Part shown: piece after piece, positions 27,043 to 39,500 of the stretch | How the letters are laid out: each line of letters begins with the position of its first letter | Numbering within the stretch: the first letter of the stretch is position 1 | Assembly: GCF_037975245.1 (NCBI RefSeq) | Contig: NC_092577.1 | Span: forward strand, 1,114,001 to 1,178,000 | Length of the DNA: 64,000 bases | Origin: Apostichopus japonicus | Taxonomy: Eukaryota > Echinodermata > Holothuroidea > Aspidochirotida > Stichopodidae | Reading direction: 5' to 3' | Notes under the pieces: model-generated | Told to the model about the DNA's origin: nothing | What the model saw: only the letters and a program-made list of their open reading frames with translations | Databases searched by the model: none | Translations under genes and position numbers: made by a program

Positions 27043-27409
27043 TTAAAGGCATTGAAGACTCGCCCAAACTGCAGCGTGCCGCAATCTGAAAAAGTTAACT
27101 TTCCGTTTCTTGCAAGTGAAGTTTTTCTCTTGTCGCTAGAAAATGCAGACAGCAATGAAACCTTGTTGATACCTTGTTGTCTTAAGCTGGACCTGAGATG
27201 TCCATCGCTGCATCGTGTGTACTCGTGTGCTGTGGGTATTGACCGCAGCTGTATGTACTGACTGTACACGTGTCTAATTACCAACGGTAGCATGCTAGCT
27301 GTGTGTGTATTTTCTGGGATCTAACACTTCTGTTACACTTCATTCGAAACTAGGTCAGATTACCGGCATTAAACGTTCCTTATTTTGCGCGAGTCTTCAC
27401 ACCCTTTAA
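27043..27409. mobile_element. TTAA-type MITE (piggyBac/Kolobok-like ends)
   Basis: The element 27047-27405 has inverted ends: left AGGCATTGAAGACTCGCCCA, right (read outwards) AGGGTGTGAAGACTCGCGCA. It is flanked by the target duplication TTAA at 27043-27046 and 27406-27409. It splits the LINE RT between motif B and motif C. A truncated relative is at 14268-14541. There is no coding capacity, so it must depend on a transposase elsewhere. TTAA targets are known for piggyBac and Kolobok families, and I cannot decide between them. Confidence 0.8.
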
Positions 27410-27598
27410 GACCTGCTTCACTAAGTTAAATAGACAGGGACATAGCGGAACTCCTTGCGTAAATCCTCTTTCAATGGGAAAGTACTCAGTAAATGCAGCA
27501 GAATCAAAGGCTTTCTCAAAGTCTATTGCAAATAGAAGCCCAGGGCGCTGATCCTTCTCCAAAACGTGACATAGTATCATAGATGGTACGAATAACAC
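27380..27598 (-). pseudogene. LINE reverse-transcriptase fragment (motifs A and B)
   Basis: A 72-codon frame carries GLLFAIDFEKAFDS (RT motif A with the catalytic Asp) and, after a deletion, RGFTQGVPLCPCLFNL (motif B). The normal ~60 residues between them are missing. The last codons run into the TTAA MITE. Part of the minus-strand LINE. Confidence 0.8.
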
Positions 27599-28976
27599 CC
27601 CCCCCCCTCAACCCCTCACGCGTCTACCCTTTAAAAACCACTCTGGTAACAGGAAGTAAGTTTTGGTAACACCGTGTTGATATGGCTGGCGATACAAGCG
27701 GAAGCAATTTTGTAAGAGACATTCAACAATGCAGGCTAATTGGTCTCCGATTACTCAGTACATTTTCTGTGTTATCACCCTTTGGTATAATAGAGAGTAC
27801 ACCAAACATATGTGTCGTGTAAAGCAAGCATTTCTCAAAGCCACAATTAATGGATCTAATCAAAATGGTTTCTCAACTCTTGCCAAAAGAAGTAAAAAAA
27901 GTTTACTGTTAATCCGTTCGATCCGGGTGATACATTGTTTTTCATATTTTATTTTACCGCAGATGATATTTCGTCAATGGTCCTACTAACAATTCTGCTT
28001 CGCTAGCAGATCAACATATAAGATTATCTGACAAAAGTTGTTTCACATTAGTTTGGATGAACTCAATTTCACGAGCTCTGTACAGTGATTTATAAAATCT
28101 ACAAACTTTCTTTTGAATTTCATCCGGAGAATAAATATCCACGTTATCTTCGTCTGTTGAGTGACTAGGCCTAATTACTTTTGGGGCAATATGTTACGCT
28201 GTTTCAAATTTTGTAGGATTTTACCCGTCCTCAATCCACTACGCTTTTGAGCAAATAAAGGAACCAGTCAATTTCTCTTTCCCAAAGGTTTCGAGCTCAT
28301 TATTTAGCAACTGCAATTCCTCTCTTAAAATTTGACTATTGACATTACCAGCTTCAGATATACGAGTCTCCCTTAATATAAGTTCTCCCACGAATTGTAC
28401 AGAGCATTGACTCAAAGAACAGTTGATCGTTTATTAAAAACTGAATATCTGCTAGTTGAGCATTGTTAATATTATCACGGTTACAAGGGGAAAATATAGA
28501 CTAAGCCTATACAATCCTTATATTATGCCACTGATTATCTCTTTTATCATATTAACAAACAAAACATTACGAAAAAGATCAAATTGTCAAGACCGGATGC
28601 CTAAGAGTACATCACCCAGCTTAATTTAAGGATAAGAGCTAATTTAAGAATTAAATATAAAAAAATGAATAATTAAAGAATGATCTAATCTATACCCATG
28701 CGAAATACACGAAGAGGATATAACCTAGGCAATCATTAATTAGTCTAGAGGAAATCAGAGAAGAATAAAACTAAGCGTCCTTGCTTGAAAGGATTCCTCT
28801 GACACCAAGTAAACTTACGATCATTTGGTAGTATAAGAAATATAATTGTTCAAAAAATCGAATATTGCTTGTCTTGGGCGAGGGTAATTTATGTGTAAAT
28901 AGTTAGGAGTATCCACACTTTGATCATGAGTCAAATTCCAATCACCAACAATGCAATGATTCGGAGGTAAATTGAA

Positions 28977-28984
28977 GTCCTCAA
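28977..28984. repeat. Left target-site duplication of outer hAT
   Basis: GTCCTCAA, repeated at 31192-31199. Confidence 0.85.
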
Positions 28985-31191
28985 CAGCGACGTAGCCAGG
29001 AATTTGAAAGGGGGGGAGCACTTTTTGCGATTGATATGGATTTTCAAAGTTGTAGGCACGACTATCTGAGCGGAGCGCCACCATCGGTTGGCGCGGAGCG
29101 TACAAGAAAATTTTTGGTTTTACAAACCCCCCAGATGGCAGGAAACAGCCCTTCCCGAATGTTCATTCTGGTTCCCTGGCCTCTTGCTAACTTGAGAAAC
29201 CTCATTCAATATCACTTTTAAACCCAAAAAACAAACGAGTTAAAAAAGTACGTAATTCAATAATACATAATGTATTAAAATTAGCAAGGTACACAAGGGC
29301 GGCGGAAGCACCTTTAATCTGGGGGGGGGGGCACCGAAGTCAAAGGGCACTTTGCAGGAATTCGATTGGACTGTTGCAGCCTGATATTTAGTACCCTTTA
29401 TAAATCTTATTGTATTATCTTATTTGCGTATACACATCACTCCATCAACGCCCCCCACCCCCCCCCCCCCCGTCTAAGTAGTCTTACTTTTCAACTTCTG
29501 ATACTTGTAGATACAAAGATAGGCCAGAAATGTCTTTGATACAACCATAGCCAGTAATTATCTTTGATAAAACTGTAGCTAGTAAATGTTTATCGAAAAG
29601 GCTGTTTTTGGAACTTGGAACGCCGATCGTGACTACAACAGGCAACAAAGAGCTGCAGCTCTGTACATATAAAGTCTGTTAATCAACGATAGGCTTATTT
29701 GACTGTGGAATGTTCTCAACTGAAATTTATCTGCGTAAACGAGTTCTTAAGTAGATGTTAAAAAACTGACAAGATCGTATCCTAGTCTTTTTCGGCGGGT
29801 AGAGTATTGAATGAAACGGCACGCGATATGAATGACAGCCTAGATGACAGAAGAATAGGTCACCTAATTTAGCCATAATCTTGCTTCGTTCATTTCAATA
29901 GTTTTTCCTGTCTAGACTCTTAAACTCGTCCAGCAAGCTTATGGATTTGAATTATGGGTGTTTTAATAAAAAAGATAACTTGGCCAAAAAAAGTGTAGGC
30001 CCGGGCCTACAGTGCTACATACTGGCTACGCCCCTGATAGTTCTAAATTAGGATTAGATCTCTTACTGAAATATCGCTGTTCTAATAAGGTGATCAAGAG
30101 TACAAGTTTTATGTAGAAAAAGGGCACATTTTTAACCTGAGGAAAAGTGGGGGGCACTTGCCCCCTGTGCCCCCCGGTTCCGCCGCCCTTGAAGGTACAT
30201 GTACAGAGTAGTCTTACTTACTTTTCAACTTCTGATACTTGTAGATGCAAAGATAGTCCAGAAATGTTTTTGATACAACTGTAGCTAGTAAATGTTTAAG
30301 TTAGCCTAATAAGAGAAGGCGAGAGCTATCCGACGATTGCCATCTGATGCAAATTTCTCAAGTGTTTTCTCAACTGAAATATTATCTGCGTAAACAGGTT
30401 CTAAACTACATGTTAAAAAATTGACATCGGATCCTATAGTCTTTTTCGGCGGGTAGGGTGTTGAATGAAACTATCGTGCTACATACTGGCTACGCCCTGA
30501 TCATATGATATCATTATCAGCAGATTTTGTTTCCTGTTTAAATTCTTTTACATGTTCTTTTACATAATATATCAGAAAGACAAACATAGTGCTCTTTTAC
30601 AAGTTTTCCAGTAGGATGATTCTTGTTTATTGTCCAATGTCTGGACTTTAATACATTTGACGAACTTAACTGATGGACAATATAAACTTTCATATTTTGT
30701 AATACAGCCAGAAATGCAGTGGCCTAAAAACAAATATCGTTATCGCAGTGTATTAGCAGTGTAATAATTATTTATAGGAAGTGCGTATCACGTACGATTG
30801 CTAGCTTAGCTTTATAACATGCTGTTCGTGCAACAACTTAGGACGACTCATTGAACGAACGTTGTCGACGTTGTTGTGCATACAGTTCGTGACATTCCAT
30901 AGAGTGCGGTTAGGTAGGCAATATGTATTTTATTACGCAGTGGCCAACTGTAGGCTTGTAATTGGCTATAAGCTAAATTTAGCTAATTGCATCTGCCAAA
31001 CTAAGTAAGTAGTTGAATCAGTAGGCGTGAATGTTACTACGATTACAATCGAGTTAACGGAGCTAACGAGTATTCAAGATCAAAAGAGCACTGACAAAAT
31101 ACCATGCTAAAAAACGACAGTATAAAAAAAAAATAGACACTGAAAGGGGGGGAGCGGTCGCTCCCCCTGCTCCCCCCTGGCTACGTCCCTG
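28985..31191. mobile_element. Non-autonomous hAT element (outer), 2.2 kb
   Basis: Terminal inverted repeats: left CAGCGACGTAGCCAGG, right (read outwards) CAGGGACGTAGCCAGG, both followed by G-rich stretches. The CAGnG start and the 8-bp duplication GTCCTCAA are hAT hallmarks. The interior has no transposase. It is inserted into the endonuclease part of the minus-strand LINE and has itself received the hAT at 29294-30191. Confidence 0.88.
29294..30191. mobile_element. Non-autonomous hAT element (inner), 898 bp
   Basis: Terminal inverted repeats CAAGGGCGGCGGAA at both ends and an 8-bp duplication AAGGTACA (29286-29293 and 30192-30199). Its interior resembles the flanking part of the outer hAT: the phrase TTTTCAACTTCTGATACTTG lies at about 29488 inside and 30224 outside, and TCTTTTTCGGCGGGTAG lies inside near 29787 and outside near 30440. 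The two elements are therefore relatives, one nested in the other. Confidence 0.88.
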
Positions 31192-31339
31192 GTCCTCAAT
31201 AATGTTTAAAGTCATAGCGAAGAAATTACCATCAGTTGAAATGAAAGTTTGATTCTATAAGTTCTCATCCGGGGAGGGTGGGCTTGCAAGGTCTTGAGCA
31301 GCCTCTCGGTATGCCTAGGGGTCTAAAAAAGTCTCCCAC

Positions 31340-33226
31340 GTTGTAGTTTTTAAAGCTTTCATTCTGTGTATGTTGCTGGTCTTCTTACCTTTACCAATGT
31401 ATTAATAATTAATAGTCTTTTTTGGTTAACCGGCTCGATCAAGCTTGCCCCCCTCCCGACACTAGGTTGATTATATCCACACAGCTGTAGTCCATATTGT
31501 TGCAAAGTCAGATACAATTTTGCGGGAAGGATTAAAGGAGAGTCAAGACAGATGAGAAAGAGACTAGGAATTAGTAAACAAATTGATTACTTTCTCGTTG
31601 CAGTATCAAGAAATCCTAAAATGAGGGAAAAGTTACATATAGGCTACAGACTCTAGGCTATATAGACATTATATTGAGCACTGGTACCTTACAAATTACA
31701 AGTTAAACTTACATAGTAGGTACCTCCAGGAACGCTCGGCAATGATAGGCTAGCTGGCTGTGGTGGCTACTGCGACGTTGGCGAGTTCGCTTTGCGGAAG
31801 GAGACTCGAAATTAGCTGAAAGTCACGGCTAGTTTAACAAATAGAAAATATAAGTCCTTCCAAGTTCCAGCAGAATTGTCCACATCCAGTGAGATTATAG
31901 TATAGGCGGCAGGTTTTAATGGTTGAAATTTAAAATCATTCCAGCAAAAGTGCCCAAATCTGGTAAAGTATATAGGGCAGGTTTCACGGTTGCAAAGTGA
32001 TAGGAAAGAAACCATCTTTGAAACTTACCGAAAACAATTTGAGGAGGAAGACGGCAGGAATAATAAGGCCAAGACAGGGTCACTAAAAGCATACGGCTCT
32101 GTGCTCTTTACGTGACCCATCACGCGGGAACCAAAACGTCACGGCCGAACGGCACTGATACCCAACCCCCTCTGACAAAAAAAAACTCAAGCAAACAATC
32201 GCCCACCGACCAGCGGAGACAAACACCACCCACCCACCCACTCGAATATTCAAAAAGCTACAAACGGACATCCAGCCCGCCGCGGGACAAAACAACCCTC
32301 CCCAGCACACCAGCGCATGAAGAAGGCAGCCCCAGATAAACGGCGAAAATCTCTTTCAATCTGAAGGCGAATGACAAACTTCACCGCCTCGAGGAATGCC
32401 TGCCAAAGGGAAATCCTCCCCCAAAAACTATATCACATCTATTCCTCCAAATATGTTTTGTTAAAAAACAGCAGAGATACAAGTAATACGGCGCAAAAAC
32501 ACCAACAGAACACACTGGAGAGTCAACCCCATACTAGACAAACCCTTACCCTACCGTCCATGAACGGACTCCCGTAACACGGTCGGCTAAGTCTTGAAAC
32601 CATTCCCACAACCTCAACACACATGACTAATGACTGAAAACATGAGCAGTACTCTCTAGGCTGTCACAGCCGGTCCTCTGGCACAGCCCATCACCCAATC
32701 GTCAATAATACCTTTTCAGATTGGTCACCAAGGCCCGTGTGCAATTCTCCAGGCAAGATCGCGAAGCCTGCAATTATTCAGCCTTAAATGCACCGAATGC
32801 CATACTTCGGCAGAATGGCGACCCTGTAAAAATACTGCATACGGCTCTGTATTGACATTCGCTCTGAATAAGATTCCACAGGTTTATATCGTTAGCGCGC
32901 CCTTTACCGGATCTTGCGCAATATGGCCTTTGTTCTGATGCTAAAATCCCACAGATGCAAAACAATGGGTGAAACAGGTGCGTGATGCTCTTGCGCAATA
33001 TGGCTTTCAAGTAAACATGTTTACAAACTTGTGAAGATATCTCATGAACCTTTGAACTTTATAATTATTATTAATATTAGTATTCAAAATGTTGCAACCC
33101 CTCTATAGTGATTTATCCCAGGCGTTAGGTATATTCATTCATATGGCACTCACTCCTAACAATGTCAAAAGGTCGACATCCAAATGGGTGTCCACAAAAC
33201 ATTATATATGACTTTTTACAACTTTC
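31340..33226. repeat. ~1.9 kb dispersed repeat, copy 1 (inverted to copy 2)
   Basis: Homologous over its whole length, in opposite orientation, to 41218-43138. Matching landmarks: TAGTTTTTAAAGCTT at one end, GGTACCTCCAGGAACGCTC near 31720 (reverse at about 42723), GAGTCTCCTTCCGCAAAGCG (as reverse complement) near 31795, and GGTCGACATCCAAATG near 33171. There is no coding capacity. Possible short inverted ends GTTGTA are too weak to assign a transposon class. Copies differ by many small changes, so the duplication is not recent. Confidence 0.85.
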
Positions 33227-33232
33227 GGGAAA

Positions 33233-33286
33233 ACACACGCTTTCGGTGCGAGCGGTCCCGGGTTCGATTACCCGATGGGCCCGTCA
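33233..33286 (+). tRNA. tRNA-like 3' half (fragment)
   Basis: The segment ACGCTTTCGGTGCGAGCGG followed by TCCCGGGTTCGATTACCCGA and TGGGCCC has an anticodon-arm-like hairpin, a T arm with B box GGTTCGATTAC, and an acceptor-like GGGCCC, but no D arm or A box upstream. It is a tRNA pseudogene or SINE fragment at the edge of the 1.9 kb repeat, not a working tRNA gene. Confidence 0.5.
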
Positions 33287-33350
33287 ACCTTTTCCCGTTT
33301 TCTCGCGTAGAATTACTATATGAGTATTAACCTTTTACATAATGTATAAT

Positions 33351-33523
33351 TTACTTTGTGAAGTCACCCGTCTTGTTAGTATATTTCTTGATGATTGCGC
33401 ATTCAGTCGTCGTCGTTAAACTCCACAGATACATCAGTATGCCCAAAATAATTGTCAGGAGACCATTGAGTAACATTATCCCAAATACGATTGAAAAGCT
33501 TGAGGTGAAATCCAGAATGGCAC
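33351..33523 (-). CDS. MCT-like gene, last exon (TM12 and tail)
   Basis: Acceptor TTTCTTTCACAG ends at 33524. The exon encodes GAILDFTSSFSIVFGIMLLN, a hydrophobic helix and a tail ending NKTGDFTK before TAA. It joins the upstream exon inside a Gly codon. Confidence 0.85.
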
Positions 33524-36500
33524 CTGTGAAAGAAAGGGATGTGAGATCGGTTAGGTGAAAGAACAAAGGCAAACAGATGAGTTATACCGGCTAGCCACCC
33601 CATCACCCCGCCCCTCGATAGGACCATAACATACAACTCATAAACAATATTTATTCCATGGGCTTCCCATGACCATACCCCTCCTGCGTCCTCTGTTAGC
33701 CAGTTACATATGGCGCATTTTGTAGAAGGCCCTGACAGCCGTATATAGAGATATCTACAACTCTGGAGGCCCTTCGTTAAAACTGCCATCACTTTCTGGA
33801 AACTTCGTACAAAAATATATGGAATAATAAGAATAATAAGCATAGTATTGGTCCAGACCCCAATGTTAGGGCGCCGCGAAATTGAGGTGTCGAATCTCAA
33901 GAACACTGCTGGTTTCAACCGAGGCGCCGGTCCAGTATCATCGCTGATTGGATTAATCATGGACCCAGTTTTCCCTTGGTATGAATGTTAATAGTGTTGA
34001 AGATGACACCAATGCCGTACTATGTTCATGGTACAATCTTCAGTACTTTATAGTTCAAAACTTGCGAAATCCAAACTCTATTTCAGAAAGTAACATAAAC
34101 ATTGGAATAGAGAAACCAGACAGAAGAACTTCATTGTGGTTTCGATGATGCTATATGAATAATCTTATATGAATATTACACACTAGGTCGTAGGGTATAG
34201 CCAGGATAAACAACATACTTCAATCTAAGTAGTACATCAAAAAGCAGTGAGATATGACAAACAATATTCACATTGGTAGCTGATAACCGAGATGGAAATT
34301 TTTCTTGTATTCAGTATACAGGTTGATCTCTACTCAAGACAACTGGCTTCTTCTACTCAATGGTATACCTACATTACATTAAGCAGGCGCTGGGCGAGTT
34401 TTACCTCCTGGTGCCAAAGACTTTGCGTCTAGTTGGCTTCCTAAACAATTAACTATGCGACAGCTAATTTTCGTAAACGGCTTGGTCATTTTTCCCAACG
34501 TTACTACATCCAAACCTGAGGTTTCTATTTGGCAATGAATCTCGACAATTATGAAATACAATGGAAAACTTCAACAACGAAAGCAAAGATAATATCGATG
34601 ATTCACAATGATATCGTCCATTCCAACAGCAACGTCGTATGTATCAACATTACAACGTTCATTACACACCTTTGTGAACAAACATGTATGCAGAGACGTA
34701 CATGGCGACTCCAAAAGTTACCGACAAACCTCAGTCAATGGACATTAGGTTGAGACTTCTGATTCTTATCTACGGATGCCCTTAAGCAAATTTCCAATTG
34801 CCAATAGCCTCTCCTATTCTTATGAGGAAAAAAGCACATGTTACCCGATAGCTAGGCTGGTCGGTGGGAGATATGGTAGATTATCAGACAAGGTTTCCAC
34901 AATTTGACCCCTGGTGACTACAAATGACTTTTGACCTGCACAAAAAACAATATGCTTCTTGTACTTAAAGTGTCACAACTACATACTGATTGATAGGTTG
35001 TACCAAGGTTCTCTTCTTGAGATATCGTGTTTACAACGTTTTTACAATTTGATCCCTGGTGGTGACCCCAAATGACATTTGACCTACACCTAAAACAATA
35101 GGGATCTTGAACTAAGCGTGCCACAACTACCGGTACATACCAAATATGAGATTGGTCCAAGCTTCCCTTCTTGAGATATCTCGTTTACAAGCAAGGCGTC
35201 ACACATAAATACATACACACACTCATCCGCCTGCATAACTACAAAGGTTACGATTATCATCGAAACCAAAATGATAAACAACTCAGACACTTTGGGTTAA
35301 TGATTTAGACTCGCTCAAGTCTAGCGTCCACTATTGTGTGTTAAAATGTGATTTTTCGGAGTTGTTTGGGGCAGTTGACCATGACAATTATCTCTATAAC
35401 ATAGTCCAATTATACTGCATGGTATTGTGGTTCCTTTATCGTACACTTCAATTTATAATATCTTATCTGTCATGTCCAGTTACGCCGTGCTACCCTTCAA
35501 TTCGGATTGACTCGATCGTTTAAATTAAAACCAAACCGAGGTCGGAATTAGATTTAAGATATACATTTCACCCCGTTACCATGGAGGTATACATTGATAG
35601 CTTGACACACCTGCTGGGTCCTATATAAATGTATGGTTATGGTCAGTTACAGAGTAACCTTGCGGTTAGCCACCGGTAACCGATATCAAGAAGGAACACT
35701 CACTTGTGGTGTGTAGTTTGTTAGGTTTGAAGTACACCATTGTGAATGGACACATTACCTGTTATCCATTAAGGATTTCAAACACTACTTACCTGATATA
35801 ATTCCGCCCAGTTGAACGCCTAATCCACTGCCTAAGTAATTGAGAACGGTTCCTTGTCGTAGGTGAGCGGCACAGACATATCGAGGGAACATTGCAACGG
35901 TGGCAGCATCAATATAAGCCAGTGAAAACCCACTCACCAATGATGTACCAAGTAACACCATATAGTCATCACTGATTACGTAACAAGATACAGCCAGGCA
36001 CCAAGTTACCGATGGAACAACGGAAGCTGCGAGTGGATGCATTTTATCAAAGTAAAAGATTAATGAAACTAGGATCTTTCCGAAGAGTCCTCCTATGCCA
36101 CCTGCCGACGAAAATAGTACAGCATGTTCGGAAGAGATGCCCAGTGAAGTTCCAAATGGAACGAGAAATATCGCCCAGACCGTAAAATTATAGCTAATTA
36201 AGGCATGAACTGTGAGGTACACTATAAAGATAGGATGGTGTATAACTGGCGATAAGTTGAGAAAATTAAACAAAAGGGTTACCATAGATACGATTCTTCC
36301 TTTCAGCATTAACATTGCATTCTTAATTGATTTATCCTTTCCTTGGATATCTTCAGTTGGTGCAAAGCTCGCGTCCATTACTTCATTGGTTTTTTCTAAT
36401 GCCGATGGTCTCAGTAATATTCCTGCAGCGACCGCATTCCACGAAATAGCGCCTAAGAGGAAATATGCGCCATGGAGGCCATAGGTGTGGCGCATGAATT

Positions 36501-39500
36501 CCATCAGCACTGGTATGACTGTTACACCCGAAAAACTAAACGTATCTCGAATGGAATAGGCCAAAGAAAATAAGTCCCGAAAAGTCTCTAGATAGGCCAT
36601 ATAGGCAGCGAAATAAAGAAGTCCGTTACCAATAGCTGCAAAATAGAACGTGGAAAGAAGGAGCTGGTTTCAGTACGTACATGAGATACTCTTGTTTGTA
36701 TGTATGTATGTATGTATTTTAGATCCTCCTGCAAGCAGGAACTCGCGAAGAAGCTTCATTGGCTTATCAAAGCCGCAAGCTGACCGAAATCAGTCTGTTA
36801 CATTCGTATTTAACGTCCATGATTATGAATTGTCAACAACTCTGTAACTGGACGACATATACATTAATCTGGGAGTGACTCGAACCGGGGACCTTATGAT
36901 TGAAAGGACCTTATGATTACTCTTACGATCCTCAATAAATTTCCACAATTAAATTAGAAAGAAAAGAGGCTTTCTTAACTGTTTTTGGATACAACGAGAA
37001 ACGAGCTTAATTTTGGTATATTTGCAAATTGAGTATGCGGCAGTGTTGTCACTTTGGCTGTTTAAAACACCTTAAAGAAAATTGACGTTTTTCCAATTTC
37101 CTTGGCCGACACAAAACATGAACAGTCCGTCCGAACAGCATTTTGGCGTTTTTGATGATTATTGTTAATGGCCTACCATGGAGGGGAGGGGGTAGAGGAG
37201 GGGTAGAGGTGGGGGTAGAGGAGGGGGATTAGTTTGTTAAGTGATTTGAGTTTTTTACTGTCTCTAGAAGACACCATCGAATTATACATTATTACGCTTA
37301 ACTTGTGTCATCAGATGAACACCTGTTAACATATTTAGCTTACCTTATCAGCAAAGCCGCCGTGTATGTTTACATTACAGTTTAATATAGTTGAAATATA
37401 TGAGTTAAGTACCATCGGTGCTCCAGTTTGGTTATGTGCCCTTTGACCTATGACACAATCACGGTGACTCTACACCACATACCCAGGCACATTTCCACCA
37501 AGTTTGAGGGTTACTCTAAGCGACCACGCCCCCTCTCCACACACTAAAATACATATACTAACATCTCAAAGGAGGAAAGCTAATCACCATTCCTAAATCG
37601 CACTACCCGTTTTTTTTTCTATAACCTGCATCTGCATGGCAACCGTTGTCATGGTACCCGATTAGAGCACTAATATGTTCCATAAAATAAATGGTAGCGA
37701 TGAATATACGACGTTGTGTTTATGTCGACAAAAGCAATACAAGGAAAAATTATTATAACAAAAGTCTGGTGATTTTCTGTACTGCTATATATATCTTACC
37801 CGCTTCTTTCCGCTCAAATAATTGTTTTTAAATCATTTTATTTCACAGAAAGTGTGATAAGCTGATACTTTTATCACACCAATGGATGATTACACATCAC
37901 AACTTTCATATTACTCATTATTTCTCGTCAGCAAACTGCAAAAGACGATAACCTCTCCAGTGTGCCAACCATCCTTGAAGTTTATCTCACATAGTGCTCA
38001 TATATATATTAAGTGCAGAACGCATAGTGTATGAATGCTGAACGCATATCATAATAAGTGCTCAACGCATTTCATATTTAGTGTCTCAACGCATATCATA
38101 TTAAGTGCTCATAGTATATTAAGTGCTGAAAGCATAGCATATTAAGTGTTGAACACATATCATATGAAGTGCTCAACGCATATCATATTAAATGCTCATA
38201 GTATATTAAGTGCTGAACGTATAGAATATGAATGCTAAACGCATATCATTTTAAGTGCTAAACCCTATCATATTAAGTGCTCAACGCATATAATATGAAG
38301 TGTCCATAGTATATTAAGTGCTGCACGCATAGTATATTAAGTGCTCAACGCATATCATATTAAGTGCTCAACGAATAGCGTATTTATCATAGTTCATTCA
38401 GTGCTAAACGCATTGTATATAAATGCTGAACGCATATCATATTAAGTGCTCAAAGCATAGCGTATTAAGTTATCATAGTTCATTCAGTGTGACGCATATA
38501 GTATATGAATGCTGAACGCATATCATATTAATTGCTCAACGCATATCATATTTAGTGCTCAACGCATATCATATTAAGTGCTCAAAGCATAGCGTATTAA
38601 GTTATCATAGTTCATTCAGTGTGACGCATATAGTATATGAATGCTGAACGCATATCATATTAATTGCTGAACGCATATCATATTTAGTGCTCAATGCATA
38701 TCACATTAAGTGCTTATAGTACATTAAGTGCTGAACGCATACTATATGAATGTTGAACGCATATAATTTGAAGTGCTGAACCATATCATATTAAGTGCTC
38801 AACGCATATTATATTAAGTGCTCAACGCATATCACATTTAGTGATCAACGCATAGCATATTAAGTGCTCATAGTTCATTAAGTGCCAAACGCATAGTATA
38901 TGGATACTAAACGCATAGTATATGGGTCCTAAAAGATGGCGGAAAGTCTTTCCAAATGTCGTCACTCTACTTGTAGAGATTTATTCCATTTTTTAAAATA
39001 TATCAACTTGGTTTCTTTTCTTTATATGGGAGGCAGGGTTTGTACTCTTACTTTTTGTTTCTATCCGAGTCCTATAATTCCCGCTGACAAAGGTTCCTCA
39101 TTAAGTACGTGACAGCATAAATATCATCGCAATAGGCCAAAATAAATTCATATATTAAAATATTAAATAATAAAATAATGTATTAAAATAAAGAGAAAAG
39201 TAATGAGTGCTGAGAGTGGTACCTTCGAAACTGTTAACTACCAAAAATCTAAAATATAGTGAGTTAAAAAGGAAGCAATATAATCGCAATAAATTAATGA
39301 TGACACTCCTTCCCCCCCCCCCCCCCCCCTCCACCCTCCGTCCCAAATAAACACACAGAAATAATCAGTTGTGTAATTGTTACCTGATACAGTGGTAAAT
39401 ACAAAGAGATAAGTTAAATTCTGGTTAGTTAGTCCAATTAATACAAATCCGAGACCAAAAAGAAATCCACCAATCACAGCCAACTTCTGATTAGTTTGAT

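Larger units (their letters stand above)
26828..31270 (-). mobile_element. L1/Tx1-like LINE remnant, broken by nested insertions
   Basis: Minus-strand fragments occur in LINE order. Endonuclease pieces lie at about 31260-31200 (TFISTDGNFFAMTLNIIED) and 28984-28821 (IVGDWNLTHDQSVDT). A linker and RT start lie at about 28350-28020 (ILREELQLLNNELETF, FYKSLYRAREIEF). RT pieces lie at about 27990-27730 (NNVSPGSNGLTVNFF, IIPKGD, RRPISL), the A and B motif pieces at 27598-27405 (LLFAIDFEKAFDS, RGFTQGVPLCPCLF), and motif C at about 26985-26835 (TQYADDTTCLLDG, then MAGLKLNSDKSNLVG). Stops, frameshifts and deletions interrupt every part, so it is dead. Insertions at 27047-27405 and 28985-31191 are younger than it. 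Confidence 0.8.

Noticed and set aside
31716-31740. GTACCTCCAGGAACG resembling the 3' end of U2 snRNA
   Set aside because: Only 15 bases match, there is no Sm site or stem before it, and it lies inside the 1.9 kb repeat; chance is likelier.
33403-33960. 185-residue minus-strand ORF
   Set aside because: It overlaps the last transporter exon in another frame; the true frame is fixed by splice phase and the MCT C-terminus.
38005-38935. CRISPR-like array (repeats at regular spacing)
   Set aside because: Eukaryotic intronic tandem repeat with degenerate units and no unique spacers.
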